DNA of 64,000 nt from JABDMH01 sp965223165 (GTDB lineage: Bacteria; Bacteroidota; Bacteroidia; Chitinophagales; Saprospiraceae): positions 1,054,001 through 1,118,000 of the forward strand of contig CBDCVQ010000020.1 in assembly GCA_965223165.1 (NCBI GenBank). Direction: 5' to 3'. The translations under genes and the position numbers were made by a program. Positions 27,456-37,029 of the stretch are shown here, piece after piece. The stretch's first letter is position 1. Each line of letters begins with the position of its first letter. Below the pieces are notes generated by a model. That model searched no databases, was not told where the DNA came from, and saw nothing but the letters and a program-made list of their open reading frames with translations.

Positions 27456-29162
27456 TTAATTGATAAGTACCTTCTTAAACCACAGATTGCGCACCCGACC
27501 GTTGCTGACCCACAGTCCTTCGACCTCTCCATCAGCCCTTCGTTTGACCCGGATGCGTCGAAACGGGAAGATCGATGCCTCCAGATCGCTGTGCCGCCAC
27601 ACCTTGAGGTCAAATTCGCCATGGCGGGGGTGATAGCCCTTTAGTCCGTCATCGACATAGATCCGGTAGTGTGTATCCAACTCCGGGCTGTAGTACGCAC
27701 CCTCCAGGGCCGCCATAAACGCAGTGGTCATCTGCACCGGCTCGTAGGACAGGAAGACCGTGGGTTCCTCCTCTCCCTGATGAAAGTACATCGCCATCGC
27801 GCCATCTTCGCTATGCTTAAACCGTACATTGATATAGTCAAAGGCAAAGTTCTCCATTCCAAAAGTGCGGTCACCGATGGGAATCAGGGCACTCCGATTA
27901 TCGTTGCCTCGATCATACCACAGCGTGTCATTCTGCACGTACAAATGACGGGAATAACCGTCCCCCTCCTGCCAGTAGTACCCTGCAAAGTCAGTCAGCT
28001 GCGCTCCCGACATAACTACGGGCTCGGTCTCTACCTGCTTTTTGACCGGCTTGCTCGAAACGTCTTTCTTCTCCACAAGCACATCCAAGATGCCGTTGAG
28101 CTTAGCACCCACAGATGCGGAGGAAAAATTTGCAAGAATGACCACGCTCAGATCTAGTTCAGGAAAAGTGGCTGCCACTGATCGATAGCCGCCAATGGAG
28201 CCACCATGCTGGATCTGCTTGTGGCCGCCAAAAGTGTTGACTGTCACCCCAAATGCATAGCTGATCGTGTCGCCCCCATTTAAGACGCCTCGAGTCTGCA
28301 ACCGTTGAAAGAGCGGCGACCAGTCTGCCTCGGTCTGCTTGAAGTTGCGCAGCCATCGTAGCAGATCGCCTGTGCTACTGTGCACATTGCCAGATCCCAC
28401 GTACCCCCAGTACTCCACTGCCCGGGCAAACTGTCCCTCGCCCTCGTGATAATAGGAGGTGGCATTCTGACGCACTACCCGATTGTACTGATCCTCCACA
28501 TAGGTCTGATGCATGCCCAGCGGCCGGAAGATGTGCTCTCGGGTCCATGTGGCAAAGTCCTGCCCTGTAATCCTTTCAATGATCTCGGCCATCAGGATAT
28601 ACCCTGTATTGCAGTACAGGTATTCCGCGCCCGGCGTAAAGTTGAGGTCCTTCTGCCGCAAAATGAAGCGGTAGAGATCCTCGTCGGTACGGGCATCATC
28701 GCCACGCCAGCCGGCCATCTCCAGCATAGCGTGCAGGCTACGCATCCCACTGGTGTGATGTAGCATGTGCCTGATGGTCACTTCTTCTCCAAAGGCAGGC
28801 AGGTCCGGCAGGTGCTTCTTGATCGGATCGTCCAGGGATAGCTTGCCTTGTGCTTCCAAGAGGAGGATGCCCATGGCCGTAAACTGCTTGGACACGGATG
28901 CGACGTTGAACAGGGTGCTGGTCGTGTTTGGCACCAGATACTCCAGGCTGGCTAAGCCAAAGGCCTGATCATAAACTACTTCGTCTCCGATCATGATCGC
29001 TACCGCGCCCCCGGGGTGATTGGGTCGGTTCCATTCGTTGAAGAGGCCATCAATGCGATGGGACCAGTCTTCTTGCCACTGGCCGGCCACGTCCGTCGAG
29101 CCTATGCACAGCAAGGCGGCTCCAAGGAATAAGCGGTAAATCAAAGCGCTAAACCGAATCAT
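27456..29162 (-). CDS. Serine hydrolase (class C beta-lactamase/DD-peptidase-like)
   Basis: 568 residues with a signal peptide ending near VAGQ. The catalytic SVSK is at residues 89-92 and YCN at 183-185, and a KQIQHGGSIGG motif replaces the KTG box (HxG variant). The C-terminal third (from about 390) is a lipocalin/DUF3471-like beta domain common in this family. Such enzymes range from esterases to peptidases, and true beta-lactamase activity is not implied. Its stop and the sulfatase start are separated by 51 bases on the same strand. Confidence 0.9.
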   Translation of the reverse strand: MIRFSALIYRLFLGAALLCIGSTDVAGQWQEDWSHRIDGLFNEWNRPNHPGGAVAIMIGDEVVYDQAFGLASLEYLVPNTTSTLFNVASVSKQFTAMGILLLEAQGKLSLDDPIKKHLPDLPAFGEEVTIRHMLHHTSGMRSLHAMLEMAGWRGDDARTDEDLYRFILRQKDLNFTPGAEYLYCNTGYILMAEIIERITGQDFATWTREHIFRPLGMHQTYVEDQYNRVVRQNATSYYHEGEGQFARAVEYWGYVGSGNVHSSTGDLLRWLRNFKQTEADWSPLFQRLQTRGVLNGGDTISYAFGVTVNTFGGHKQIQHGGSIGGYRSVAATFPELDLSVVILANFSSASVGAKLNGILDVLVEKKDVSSKPVKKQVETEPVVMSGAQLTDFAGYYWQEGDGYSRHLYVQNDTLWYDRGNDNRSALIPIGDRTFGMENFAFDYINVRFKHSEDGAMAMYFHQGEEEPTVFLSYEPVQMTTAFMAALEGAYYSPELDTHYRIYVDDGLKGYHPRHGEFDLKVWRHSDLEASIFPFRRIRVKRRADGEVEGLWVSNGRVRNLWFKKVLIN

Positions 29163-29311
29163 CTAGTCGTAGTTATCCTGCACGTGGCCAAAAGATAGGA
29201 ATTGTTAGTCTAGCCCGGTAGAGATCAACACCACATTTGCCACGGTCAGACAGGGGCTATTGATTTGGCAGAACCCCAGGCAGCTCCTGCCTACAATGTC
29301 GAGTCTGCGGA

Positions 29312-30007
29312 TTAGTATCGGTCGTGATGTCTCACCCAGGCCATGCCATAAGGGAGCTCATCCTCATCCCGTCCTTTGGGCACAATATCCAGGTAGCGAT
29401 AAGCTGTGTTGAATGTCTCGAGTTCGCGCGCGTAGCAAGAGTAGGTGTGAAAAATCTGCCCGTTCTGGTCCTTGTAGAATACACTGATGCCAGGCATTTC
29501 TTTGTCTTCGTCTGTGCTGATCGCCCGATAATTGTACTGGCTGTCCTGACCACCCCGGGTCGTAGCCTGGTAGTCATAGTTGAAGTCCGATCGCAGGGAC
29601 GATACCCATGCAAAGGTCCAGCCCATCCGCTGCTGAAAGGCACTAATACGCTCCAGGTCATTGCGAGAAACAGCCAGCATTGTCACATCCCTGGCCCGGA
29701 GGTGTACGATGACATCATTGTAGTTATCCGCCCAGAAGGAGCAGCTCTTACATCCCTGCTCGCCCCAGCTGGGACCGTACATGAAGTGGTAAATAATGAG
29801 TTGACTGCGTCCGTCAAAAAGGTCGGACAGTGATTTTTCGCCTTGCTTGGTATCAAATACATATTCCTTGTCTACCGGCACCCATGGAAGGGATCTGCGT
29901 GCCATAGATAGGGCGTCACGTAGTCTTGTGAACTCTTTTTCTTTCTCGAGCAGTGCCTTGCGTTCTTCCAACCATTTGTCACGGGTGACGATCCTGGGTT
30001 CCTGCAT
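29312..30007 (-). CDS. DUF899 (thioredoxin-like) family protein
   Basis: 231 residues. It opens with the family's TRDKWLEERKALLEKEKEFTR and continues with RRSLPWVPVDKEYVFD, YHFMYGPSWGEQGCKSC and WADNYNDVIVHL. DUF899 proteins have a thioredoxin-like fold; here GCKSC carries the cysteine pair. The C-terminus (PKGRDEDELPYGMAWVRHHDRY) is also conserved. There is no signal peptide, so it is cytoplasmic. The reaction is unknown. Confidence 0.92.
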   Translation of the reverse strand: MQEPRIVTRDKWLEERKALLEKEKEFTRLRDALSMARRSLPWVPVDKEYVFDTKQGEKSLSDLFDGRSQLIIYHFMYGPSWGEQGCKSCSFWADNYNDVIVHLRARDVTMLAVSRNDLERISAFQQRMGWTFAWVSSLRSDFNYDYQATTRGGQDSQYNYRAISTDEDKEMPGISVFYKDQNGQIFHTYSCYARELETFNTAYRYLDIVPKGRDEDELPYGMAWVRHHDRY

Positions 30008-30123
30008 CTCTTTTGAAATTTCTTGATGAAAAAACGCAAATTACGGGGTTTGTGCCAACCATGCCAGATGCCGGCCCGAAAACCCACCTGGTCGGCGGCG
30101 GCCTGCAATCCTATTCAACATAT

Positions 30124-30353
30124 CTAGTAGAGTTTCGCATTAAATATTGTGGTTAATTCTAATGTCTTTAGTCCGCATACTTCGTTGCAAAGCCTCGCCA
30201 TAGCTACGGCTATGTCTAGCCACCCACCCGCTTTCGCGGTTCCCTCACTTCTCGCATTGTCATGCTCGACTCTACGAGATCGTTCGGTCATGCCTCGTCT
30301 GCGAACAAAATCCTATTAGATTATTCAACATATCTAATGCGAAACGCTACTAG
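30124..30353. mobile_element. MITE-like element with terminal inverted repeats, full-length copy
   Basis: A 230-base non-coding element. The left end CTAGTAGAGTTTCGCATTA and the right end TAATGCGAAACGCTACTAG are inverted repeats of 19 bases with one mismatch. Inside are a CATAGC/GCTATG hairpin and the segments shared with the shorter copy at 14994-15162. TATTCAACATATCTA also occurs just outside the left end and inside the right end, suggesting tandem or nested insertion. A partial extra end (GAAACTCTACTA) follows at 30360-30371. It has no transposase, so any movement would need one supplied in trans. Confidence 0.65.
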
Positions 30354-30367
30354 ATGCTGAAACTCTA

Positions 30368-31258
30368 CTAAATGTGCCTTTGCAACACGGCGCGAATAAA
30401 GTTGTCTTTGGCATCGGTATATCCGCCGCGATCGTCCTTATAGCGCTGGGCCAGATCCTGCTTGAGCGTCGCATAGGATTGTAGGAGTACGGGATCGTTG
30501 CGCAAGGCATTTCGGAAGGCCACATGACTCCTGACCCGGGCATGACCCGACGGAAACATGTGCACGTGAAAGGCCCGGGGCTGACCCTTGGTAAAATACT
30601 GCCGGCCCGGAATACCGTTTTCCCCCCGGTGCCGATAGTCCAGAGAGGACATTCGATCAACAATCATGGGTAAATACCTGAAGTCATGTAGCTCAATCAG
30701 CATATCGATAATGGGCTTGGCCGTCAATCCTGGCACGGCCGTAGATCCGATGTGATGGATGCGCCGCACCAGTCCGCCCAGTTTCCGACGAATGAGCTCG
30801 GATTCTTGAGCGTGAAGGAGGGGCCAGTAGGGAGCGTAGGGAACCACGTCTACCACTCCAGCTTTTAGTCCCAGGACCTGTGTGCGGACCGCATGGAGAT
30901 CCTGCCCGCGAATCAGCCAACTATCGAAGTATTGCTCTTGAAAGTGCACAAGATCACTGAGCTGGGCCGTCGAATAACTGCGCCCGGGGCTAGCAACAAT
31001 CAGTTTGTTTTCTACGTCATTTCGTCGCACAATGACGGCCTGTACGAAACCCGAAAACTTCGGTATGGCACGCGTGGGACCCACTACGTAAGCGTCCAAC
31101 GACTCCCCATTGCCCGCTGGAGTCATCGGCAGGAAACCACAATTGACTGGATAGCGATGGGCTCCCTGGGCGTACGTAGAACCCAGGGGTCGGTCCACCC
31201 ACACCTCTACCCGGCGGTCCAGGTAATAGAGGTCCTTGTACTGTGGATACTCGATCAA
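30368..31258 (-). CDS. Fusion of an inorganic-pyrophosphatase-like domain and a GrpB/UPF0157 nucleotidyltransferase domain
   Basis: 296 residues, probable TTG start at 31258 (no in-frame ATG before the upstream stop). Residues 8-110 resemble a class I pyrophosphatase: RRVEVWVDRPLGSTY, YPVNCGFLP and NGESLDAYVVG. The usual DGDxLD metal cluster is weakened to NGESLD. Residues about 125-295 match GrpB: RRIHHIGSTAVPGLTAKPII (a nucleotidyltransferase-like GS motif), then GRQYFTKGQPRAFHVHMF. The GrpB function is not established. A pyrophosphatase-like partner for a nucleotidyltransferase-like domain would make sense if the reaction releases PPi (inference). The MITE-like element lies 15 bases downstream. 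Confidence 0.82.
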   Translation of the reverse strand: MIEYPQYKDLYYLDRRVEVWVDRPLGSTYAQGAHRYPVNCGFLPMTPAGNGESLDAYVVGPTRAIPKFSGFVQAVIVRRNDVENKLIVASPGRSYSTAQLSDLVHFQEQYFDSWLIRGQDLHAVRTQVLGLKAGVVDVVPYAPYWPLLHAQESELIRRKLGGLVRRIHHIGSTAVPGLTAKPIIDMLIELHDFRYLPMIVDRMSSLDYRHRGENGIPGRQYFTKGQPRAFHVHMFPSGHARVRSHVAFRNALRNDPVLLQSYATLKQDLAQRYKDDRGGYTDAKDNFIRAVLQRHI

Positions 31259-31288
31259 GTGATGGGTGGGTTGTCGCTCCGGTCGAAT

Positions 31289-32449
31289 CTACTTGAACAT
31301 CCTTTTAGATTGGCTGATCTTGTTGACAACATACTTTTTCCAGGTGTCCATTTGCTGTGCGACGAGCTCTTTTTCTTTGGGCATAGCATCGCCTTTATGG
31401 TTGTCCATCTTGGATCGCATGCGCTGATCGATGGCCTGCTCATCTCCGTTGACTTGGTAATTCATGCGGGTGATGGTCTTCGAGCTGAGCAGCTCCTCTG
31501 AGTCCACCTCGGCGTTGGTGTAAAAGTCAAGATAGGAGATCGTGCCTCTCAAAACCACATCGTATTCTACTTCCTCCTCGATGACCTCACAGGTGATTGA
31601 TTTCTTTTTGATGATCTTGACATCATTGCCATCGGCGTCTTTCTTGACGTTGCCGTTTTCATCCAGGACATACTCGGGTATCTCGATTTCCTTGGAGTAG
31701 TTGTGGGTTCTGGTTTCAGGACTATTTTTCTCGATTCCGATCTTGTGGATGGTGATTTTTATCTCGCCATCATGCCTCTCTTGGCTGTACATGGTATACT
31801 TGCGCCACTTGTCCTTGTTGAGACTCGCGAGTTTCTCCTTTTCCAAAAATCGCGATAGGGTATCCTTAAAGCGATAAGGTGTTTGGTCCCTGATGTTGAT
31901 CAGGATCTTGGTGATGGCCAGGTCTTCCGCCTCCGTGATCCAGTGCCGGATGTCCGGGTATTGCGGATTGATACTATGCACCCGGGTCAACTTATCGTAG
32001 GCCAATCGATGATCCTCCTTCACGGGAGATTTCATCAAGAGCTGCGACTCATCAAATAGCATGTCTGAGGCCTGGATGGTGAGCTCTTCGATCTTGGGTG
32101 CATAGTTGACCAAGTCAAACTGCTCGCTCAGCGACGGCGGCAGAGAGTTGACCAAATGGACATCTCGCTCCAGTCGAATGTATTCGGCTCTGGCCCGGGC
32201 CAAGGACTCACCATTTTGCTGCTCCATCAGCCGTGCAATGGTAGCCAACGATTGATCTCGACTCTGGGCAAATGCTTTGTGCAAGACAGCGAGCTCCTCC
32301 GCATCGGTGGGATCTTTTTGCAGTGCCTTCACCGCTTTCGATATGGCCCGTTCAAACGATCCTTTGCCGAGCTTCTTGGTCGAACTGCCGCAGGCAAGGA
32401 GTAGGAGAGAAAAGCAAAGAGCGAAGGTGGTCGTCGATTGAAGCTCCAT
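31289..32449 (-). CDS. Hypothetical lipoprotein
   Basis: 386 residues from the ATG at 32449. An earlier ATG at 32482 would put 11 polar residues before the signal peptide. The N-terminus ends in LLLLACGSS, a clear lipobox. The rest is highly charged and largely helical in the first half (FERAISKAVKALQKDP, a TPR-like start), with a beta-rich C-terminal half containing DENGNVKKDADGNDVK, a loop with calcium-binding character. I do not recognise a named family. Confidence 0.75.
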   Translation of the reverse strand: MELQSTTTFALCFSLLLLACGSSTKKLGKGSFERAISKAVKALQKDPTDAEELAVLHKAFAQSRDQSLATIARLMEQQNGESLARARAEYIRLERDVHLVNSLPPSLSEQFDLVNYAPKIEELTIQASDMLFDESQLLMKSPVKEDHRLAYDKLTRVHSINPQYPDIRHWITEAEDLAITKILINIRDQTPYRFKDTLSRFLEKEKLASLNKDKWRKYTMYSQERHDGEIKITIHKIGIEKNSPETRTHNYSKEIEIPEYVLDENGNVKKDADGNDVKIIKKKSITCEVIEEEVEYDVVLRGTISYLDFYTNAEVDSEELLSSKTITRMNYQVNGDEQAIDQRMRSKMDNHKGDAMPKEKELVAQQMDTWKKYVVNKISQSKRMFK

Positions 32450-32580
32450 GATTTTTTGGTTTGGTACCAAAAATAAGCACAATGCCAGTGCATTATCAAT
32501 TTCAGGTACAATTTCAGCCGGATTTCGCCATCAGGCGGGCACCTGACTACCCGAACGGGGGTGCAGCATTCTCGAGGTGG

Positions 32581-33360
32581 TTAGAGTCGCTCGACTTGTA
32601 TGTTTTCGGTCTCGATGAGAGACAGGCGAGTGAGTTTGCCTTGGTCGTAAGCCTGCCCAATGTCTGCAAAAGCCACTGAGCCCTTGGTGGTGGGTTTCAG
32701 ATTTTCATAATCTACAAATCGGATGCCCCCTACATATCGCTCGTTGTAGGCCTTTCTAAAGCGCATCCCACCCCCATCCGTTTCATATTTATAGGCCAGG
32801 AAATCGGGCAACTTCGTGTCTTGATTAAACCAGTATAGAAAGATGTCTTGATAGTCCGTACCTCCGCCCTCTTGGTCAAAGGTGACTCGAATTTTGTCAT
32901 ACGTCACTCCGTCGAGCACTTCCTCACCCAGATAAGCCTTGTTGACCGCCGCATCATTCAGCCCCTGAGGAAGCAGCGCGAAGTAAATGACCGAATTAAT
33001 CGAATTGCTGTACTTAAAAGCCATGGTATCGTGTACCTCGACCTCCTGCCCATTGATGGTGCGCTCAAATCCGTCATTGGTAAGCACATCGGAATACTGA
33101 CCCGTCGAATCCTGCCAGGATCTCACCATCTCGTAGCGGCCTTGATCACGGTCCACCCGATAAGAGCGATTGCGAAAGTCAAACTGCACCGAAACCTGAT
33201 CATACCCTTTGCCTCCGGCGGCCTCGATGGCCTGGTCTACGATGGTCTGCGCACGATCTGCGGGTGCCTGCATACAGGCCAATAAGCCCAACAGCGTGAC
33301 ACTGAGACAGGCTGGCAAGAAATGTCGTATGGGGGAAAACCTAAAATACTTGATGGTCAT
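32581..33360 (-). CDS. DUF6503 family lipoprotein
   Basis: 259 residues with a lipobox LLGLLAC at about residues 23-29. QTIVDQAIEAAGGKGYDQVSV followed by FDFRNRSYRVDRDQGRYEM is the typical opening of this Bacteroidota-specific family, which resembles LolA/LolB-type lipid-carrying folds. IRFVDYENLKPTTKGS near the end also fits. The role is unknown; envelope maintenance is only an inference from the fold. Confidence 0.8.
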   Translation of the reverse strand: MTIKYFRFSPIRHFLPACLSVTLLGLLACMQAPADRAQTIVDQAIEAAGGKGYDQVSVQFDFRNRSYRVDRDQGRYEMVRSWQDSTGQYSDVLTNDGFERTINGQEVEVHDTMAFKYSNSINSVIYFALLPQGLNDAAVNKAYLGEEVLDGVTYDKIRVTFDQEGGGTDYQDIFLYWFNQDTKLPDFLAYKYETDGGGMRFRKAYNERYVGGIRFVDYENLKPTTKGSVAFADIGQAYDQGKLTRLSLIETENIQVERL

Positions 33361-33585
33361 TTGTCTTGCGATATGGGGACAAAATTGAGCAAATCTTTTG
33401 TCATGCTAGGTAAGGATTAGCCTATCTAAAGGATTCTGCCGCGCGATGGTTGGTACGACGGCGGCTTTAGGCATGATGGGGTCCGACACCAGACAGTTTT
33501 TGGTTAGATCCTTGGCGGAGGAGGAGGTAAAGGCTGAGGAAACCAACGTTCGTTGGCTCATCACACAAACTCTTCCGGGCGGTTT

Positions 33586-36105
33586 CTATTCCCTACTCAG
33601 TTGTAGCTTTTGCACTTCGACGAACTCCTCCGATCGCAAAGCGACCAGATAAATGCCGGGTGGATGTTGCTGCGGGTCAAGCACCAGGCTTGGATCGGAC
33701 GATGCCCGGTGGAGGCAACGATGACCTACGAGTCTACCTCGAGCATCGTAGATACGCATTCGGACGTCTCCCTTATGTTGCGTAGACAAGGTGACGGCAA
33801 ATTCTCCCTGAGTGGGATTGGGGTAGAGGGTGGATGGCAAAGACACCGCCACCGGCGAATCAGATGCAGGTGCTGAATGAGCCGGCTCCAAATGAGGAGC
33901 AGAATTGGCAGCGTGATGGACCACTGCCATCGGATCCATCGGTGACCGATTCTCCGATGGTGCGCCAGCGGTGGTTGACTCACAGTAGCTGATATCGTCT
34001 AGGGCACCCGATCCTTTAAACTTGACCACCATCCGGAATACTTGGGTCACGTCAACGGGCAAGAGCTGTGACGAGTTATCACCCAGGGCCAAGGCATCAA
34101 TTGTTACTATTTCGATGAGGTCCTTGTCGTACAACTTGACGTAACTGCCTTCCTCCTCAATATCGATCATACGCACCGAGAGGATATCGACAAGCTTGGT
34201 AAAGTCCAACGTGATCGTACCACCATCGGAATCGTCATCCGGATCGTCTAGGAGGCCGTCATTATCTTGATCGCGATCATTCTCCGCGATAATCAGCAGC
34301 TGCTCCTGCGCGGTGCTATTTTCTCCCGCCTCGCCCGCGCTGCCGCCACGGCCTATGCCGGGGCCACCAAAATCCACGTTTGGCGTACCCAGATCCTCGC
34401 AGTGATCCGGTGGGTTGGACGAGTTGAATATAGTGCCGATATTGGGCCCTTGGTTATTGTCCACAGACACGACGACTATCCCCAGTTGATCGCTCAGCTG
34501 GGTGCCCGTCGGCACGGCATTGAAATCAATGACATCGCATGCCGGAGGAATCACCGTGTATTCCACAACGGTAGACGCCTCTTCTACACAACCCGAAGCG
34601 AATGTCACTTGTAGCTCGACCACCGTGGTCTCCGTCGGACATACATCTATGGTAGCGGTGGTCTCTCCTGTACTCCATAGAAAGGAGATAGGAATACCAG
34701 CCACATAGGGGATGATCCGGGCACAAGCCCCCGGCACATCAACGATGTAGGACGCTGGTAGGAGTACCTCACTATCGCCAAAGGAGGCCTCAAAATGATA
34801 ATCCCCGACATCATTGCCGCTCTTGTCCCCTACCAATAGATAGTATGGTCCGCTGCGCTCAAAGACACCTTCGACCACGGCTTTTTCTGCGCCAAATGCT
34901 TCGGCAAGCATCAGACCCGCTTGATCAAAGACTCGAATGTGTGGCTCCATGTCCGGGGACATTTCGCGTACGGAGAATGACCAGGGCGCGCCTGCTACCC
35001 CTTCTATCTGATAGGTTCTTAGTTGGGCTACGCCGGTGATGCTATGGTCGAATGCATGAGACGACTCGCACAGGATCTCTTGGGCGCATCGATTGTATGT
35101 GATCGATTCGTAATGCATGCCATAAGTCCCTAGATCGTTGCCATGCAGGTCCTGTGCAATGATCAGATAGGAGGTGGTCTCCGTAGCCGTCAGGGAGGCA
35201 TCAATCAATTTGTCTGACCCACTTGCACTCCATACGAGCTCACCCGCCTCATCATAGATCTCGTAGGAGGCCTCGACCGATGCCTCCGGTGATCGCAGTT
35301 GGAGCAGGCCGTGCTCACCCGCACTCATTTTCAATTGAAATGCCTGCCGAGCCGCCAGCGACGAAAGATTGCCGGAGATCGTTTGACCGCACGAGATCGA
35401 GCCGGCACAGTGATGCTGATTTAGTAGTTGCGTCGAAAAGCCAAAGTCATCGTGGTCATTGCCGCCCTGATCCATGACCAATAGATAGTATCGACCGGAT
35501 CGCGGGAGTGGTCGGCGGATCTTGGCCAGGCCGCCGGAACGCACGGAGCGCTCCACTCGTTGGCCACTTTCATGGTAGAGAAAGAACTGCGGCTCCAGAT
35601 TCACGGTGGCTGCTCTCATCTGTGCATATAATACGTCGCCCTCCGAGCCAGACAAGGCGTATACTTTGACGGCTGCATGCGAGGCAATGCTCGCCGACCA
35701 ATTGTCAAAACACTCCGTCTGTTGAGCATACGTGGGAGCATTCACCTTGTGTAGGGAAACACCGTAATCGCCCACGTCATTATTATTGCGGTCGGAAGCC
35801 TCGATCAGATAGGTGCCGCTGCTGGCCAGGGTCTGATCTATGATGCTAGCAAGTCCGCCATAGTCCCAGTCTTCTGCCACCAGGTTGCTATCCGGGTCAT
35901 ACAATCGGATGTACGAATCGACGGCGGTCACGTCCCGCATTCGTATCCATAGGATGTCTCCGGCGTGGGCCTCGAACTGGTAAGCGTCCACTTGACCCAG
36001 CGTATCGATGCGACCGGTCAGGTTGTCCCCATACTTGATGGAGATTTGGCCATACATCACAACGGGCCATAGGACAATCGCGATGATGTAAAGGATCGGT
36101 TTCAT
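33586..36105 (-). CDS. Secreted PPC-repeat protein with type A T9SS sorting domain
   Basis: 839 residues with a signal peptide ending in MYGQ. Four pre-peptidase-like (PPC) repeats of about 110-130 residues each end in a variant of YLIEASDRNNNDVGDYG (also YLLVMDQGGNDHDDFG, YLIIAQDLHGNDLGTYG, YLLVGDKSGNDVGDYH). A short PKD-like piece and a domain with an Asp-rich calcium loop (NDRDQDNDGLLDDPDDDSD) follow. The C-terminus LYPNPTQGEF...GIYLVALRS is a type A sorting domain, so the protein is exported by the type IX system and probably held at the surface. No catalytic domain is visible. Confidence 0.9.
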   Translation of the reverse strand: MKPILYIIAIVLWPVVMYGQISIKYGDNLTGRIDTLGQVDAYQFEAHAGDILWIRMRDVTAVDSYIRLYDPDSNLVAEDWDYGGLASIIDQTLASSGTYLIEASDRNNNDVGDYGVSLHKVNAPTYAQQTECFDNWSASIASHAAVKVYALSGSEGDVLYAQMRAATVNLEPQFFLYHESGQRVERSVRSGGLAKIRRPLPRSGRYYLLVMDQGGNDHDDFGFSTQLLNQHHCAGSISCGQTISGNLSSLAARQAFQLKMSAGEHGLLQLRSPEASVEASYEIYDEAGELVWSASGSDKLIDASLTATETTSYLIIAQDLHGNDLGTYGMHYESITYNRCAQEILCESSHAFDHSITGVAQLRTYQIEGVAGAPWSFSVREMSPDMEPHIRVFDQAGLMLAEAFGAEKAVVEGVFERSGPYYLLVGDKSGNDVGDYHFEASFGDSEVLLPASYIVDVPGACARIIPYVAGIPISFLWSTGETTATIDVCPTETTVVELQVTFASGCVEEASTVVEYTVIPPACDVIDFNAVPTGTQLSDQLGIVVVSVDNNQGPNIGTIFNSSNPPDHCEDLGTPNVDFGGPGIGRGGSAGEAGENSTAQEQLLIIAENDRDQDNDGLLDDPDDDSDGGTITLDFTKLVDILSVRMIDIEEEGSYVKLYDKDLIEIVTIDALALGDNSSQLLPVDVTQVFRMVVKFKGSGALDDISYCESTTAGAPSENRSPMDPMAVVHHAANSAPHLEPAHSAPASDSPVAVSLPSTLYPNPTQGEFAVTLSTQHKGDVRMRIYDARGRLVGHRCLHRASSDPSLVLDPQQHPPGIYLVALRSEEFVEVQKLQLSRE

Positions 36106-36495
36106 TTGGGATCATTTTGATTGAACATATTGTGTAAATCAATAATTGGACCAAAATGGCGGACAGGCCAGTGCTTAGTACGCATGTTGTTAAGAGTAGC
36201 CAGGGCCTTTCATTCTTAGTGATAGCCAGCTTGATACACAATGGTGGTTTTTCTATGCCTTATCCGAATTTGACCCGTCGCACGAACGCGGCATGCACCT
36301 GGGCAGGGCCATGGCCGCTGGCATACCAATCGCAAGAGCAGGAGGACGGAAATGACTACTACCTTTCTCTGCAAATGACCTAATCCCCAGTTTTGATCTG
36401 ACCTCGTCATCGATATGACAACAAGGTCATTCGTAGTCAAGAAAATCGGATTGGACCTAGGTCTATAAAGCAGGTAACAGATCTATGCTCCCTTT
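36106..36495. other. Intergenic region, nothing recognised
   Basis: A gap of about 390 bases between two minus-strand genes. No convincing frame, hairpin or repeat was seen. It should hold the promoter of the PPC-repeat gene. Confidence 0.45.
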
Positions 36496-36951
36496 CTATA
36501 GTCCGCCGTTCAAATGCTTGCACATGATCACGGCGGATTCGGGACAAAGCGAGGCAAACTCTGTGGTGCCTTGCAAATAAGTCGGCGCGTGCTCTCGAGC
36601 GATCACTTGATAGTCTCTGCGTCGGAAGTAATCCACAGCCGTGGTCGTCAGGAGATAGAGGCGCTCAATGCCGAGTGAGCGGGCACGCTCTTCCACGAAG
36701 TCCACCAATCGAGCACCGAGCTGCTGACCTCTCCGCTCGGGTGCCACGGCCAGTGAACGCAAGAGACCATTTGGTGCCTCGTACTGCAGCCCAATCATCC
36801 CCAGCAGGGGTCCATCCGTGCGGTATACAAATAGGTCGACCGACGATGAGACCAGATCTGCATGGGGGAGATCACAAGCTTGGAGCAGCTCCGCGGCTGC
36901 TGTCAAGTCCTCCGGTGGCAGCGATCGAATGTCAAGCGTGACGGGATTCAT
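36496..36951 (-). CDS. ArsN2-like GNAT N-acetyltransferase
   Basis: 151 residues from the ATG at 36951. The longer frame to 37023 adds an unconserved N-terminus. GLLRSLAVAPERRGQQLGARLV is the acetyl-CoA-binding region, and RLYLLTTTAVDYFRRRDYQVI is the pattern seen in ArsN2-type acetyltransferases. ArsN2 is usually found with arsenic-resistance genes. None are here, so the arsenic link is only by family resemblance. Confidence 0.8.
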   Translation of the reverse strand: MNPVTLDIRSLPPEDLTAAAELLQACDLPHADLVSSSVDLFVYRTDGPLLGMIGLQYEAPNGLLRSLAVAPERRGQQLGARLVDFVEERARSLGIERLYLLTTTAVDYFRRRDYQVIAREHAPTYLQGTTEFASLCPESAVIMCKHLNGGL

Positions 36952-37029
36952 AGAACGCTCCTTTTCGTAGCTAAAACAAAAATAGCTGACCCCAATGAGA
37001 TCAGCTATTTTATCATGGATCATATGCTT

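Noticed and set aside
36156..36383. 75-codon plus-strand frame in the gap before the PPC-repeat gene
   Set aside because: No start context, domain, signal peptide or conservation clue was seen.
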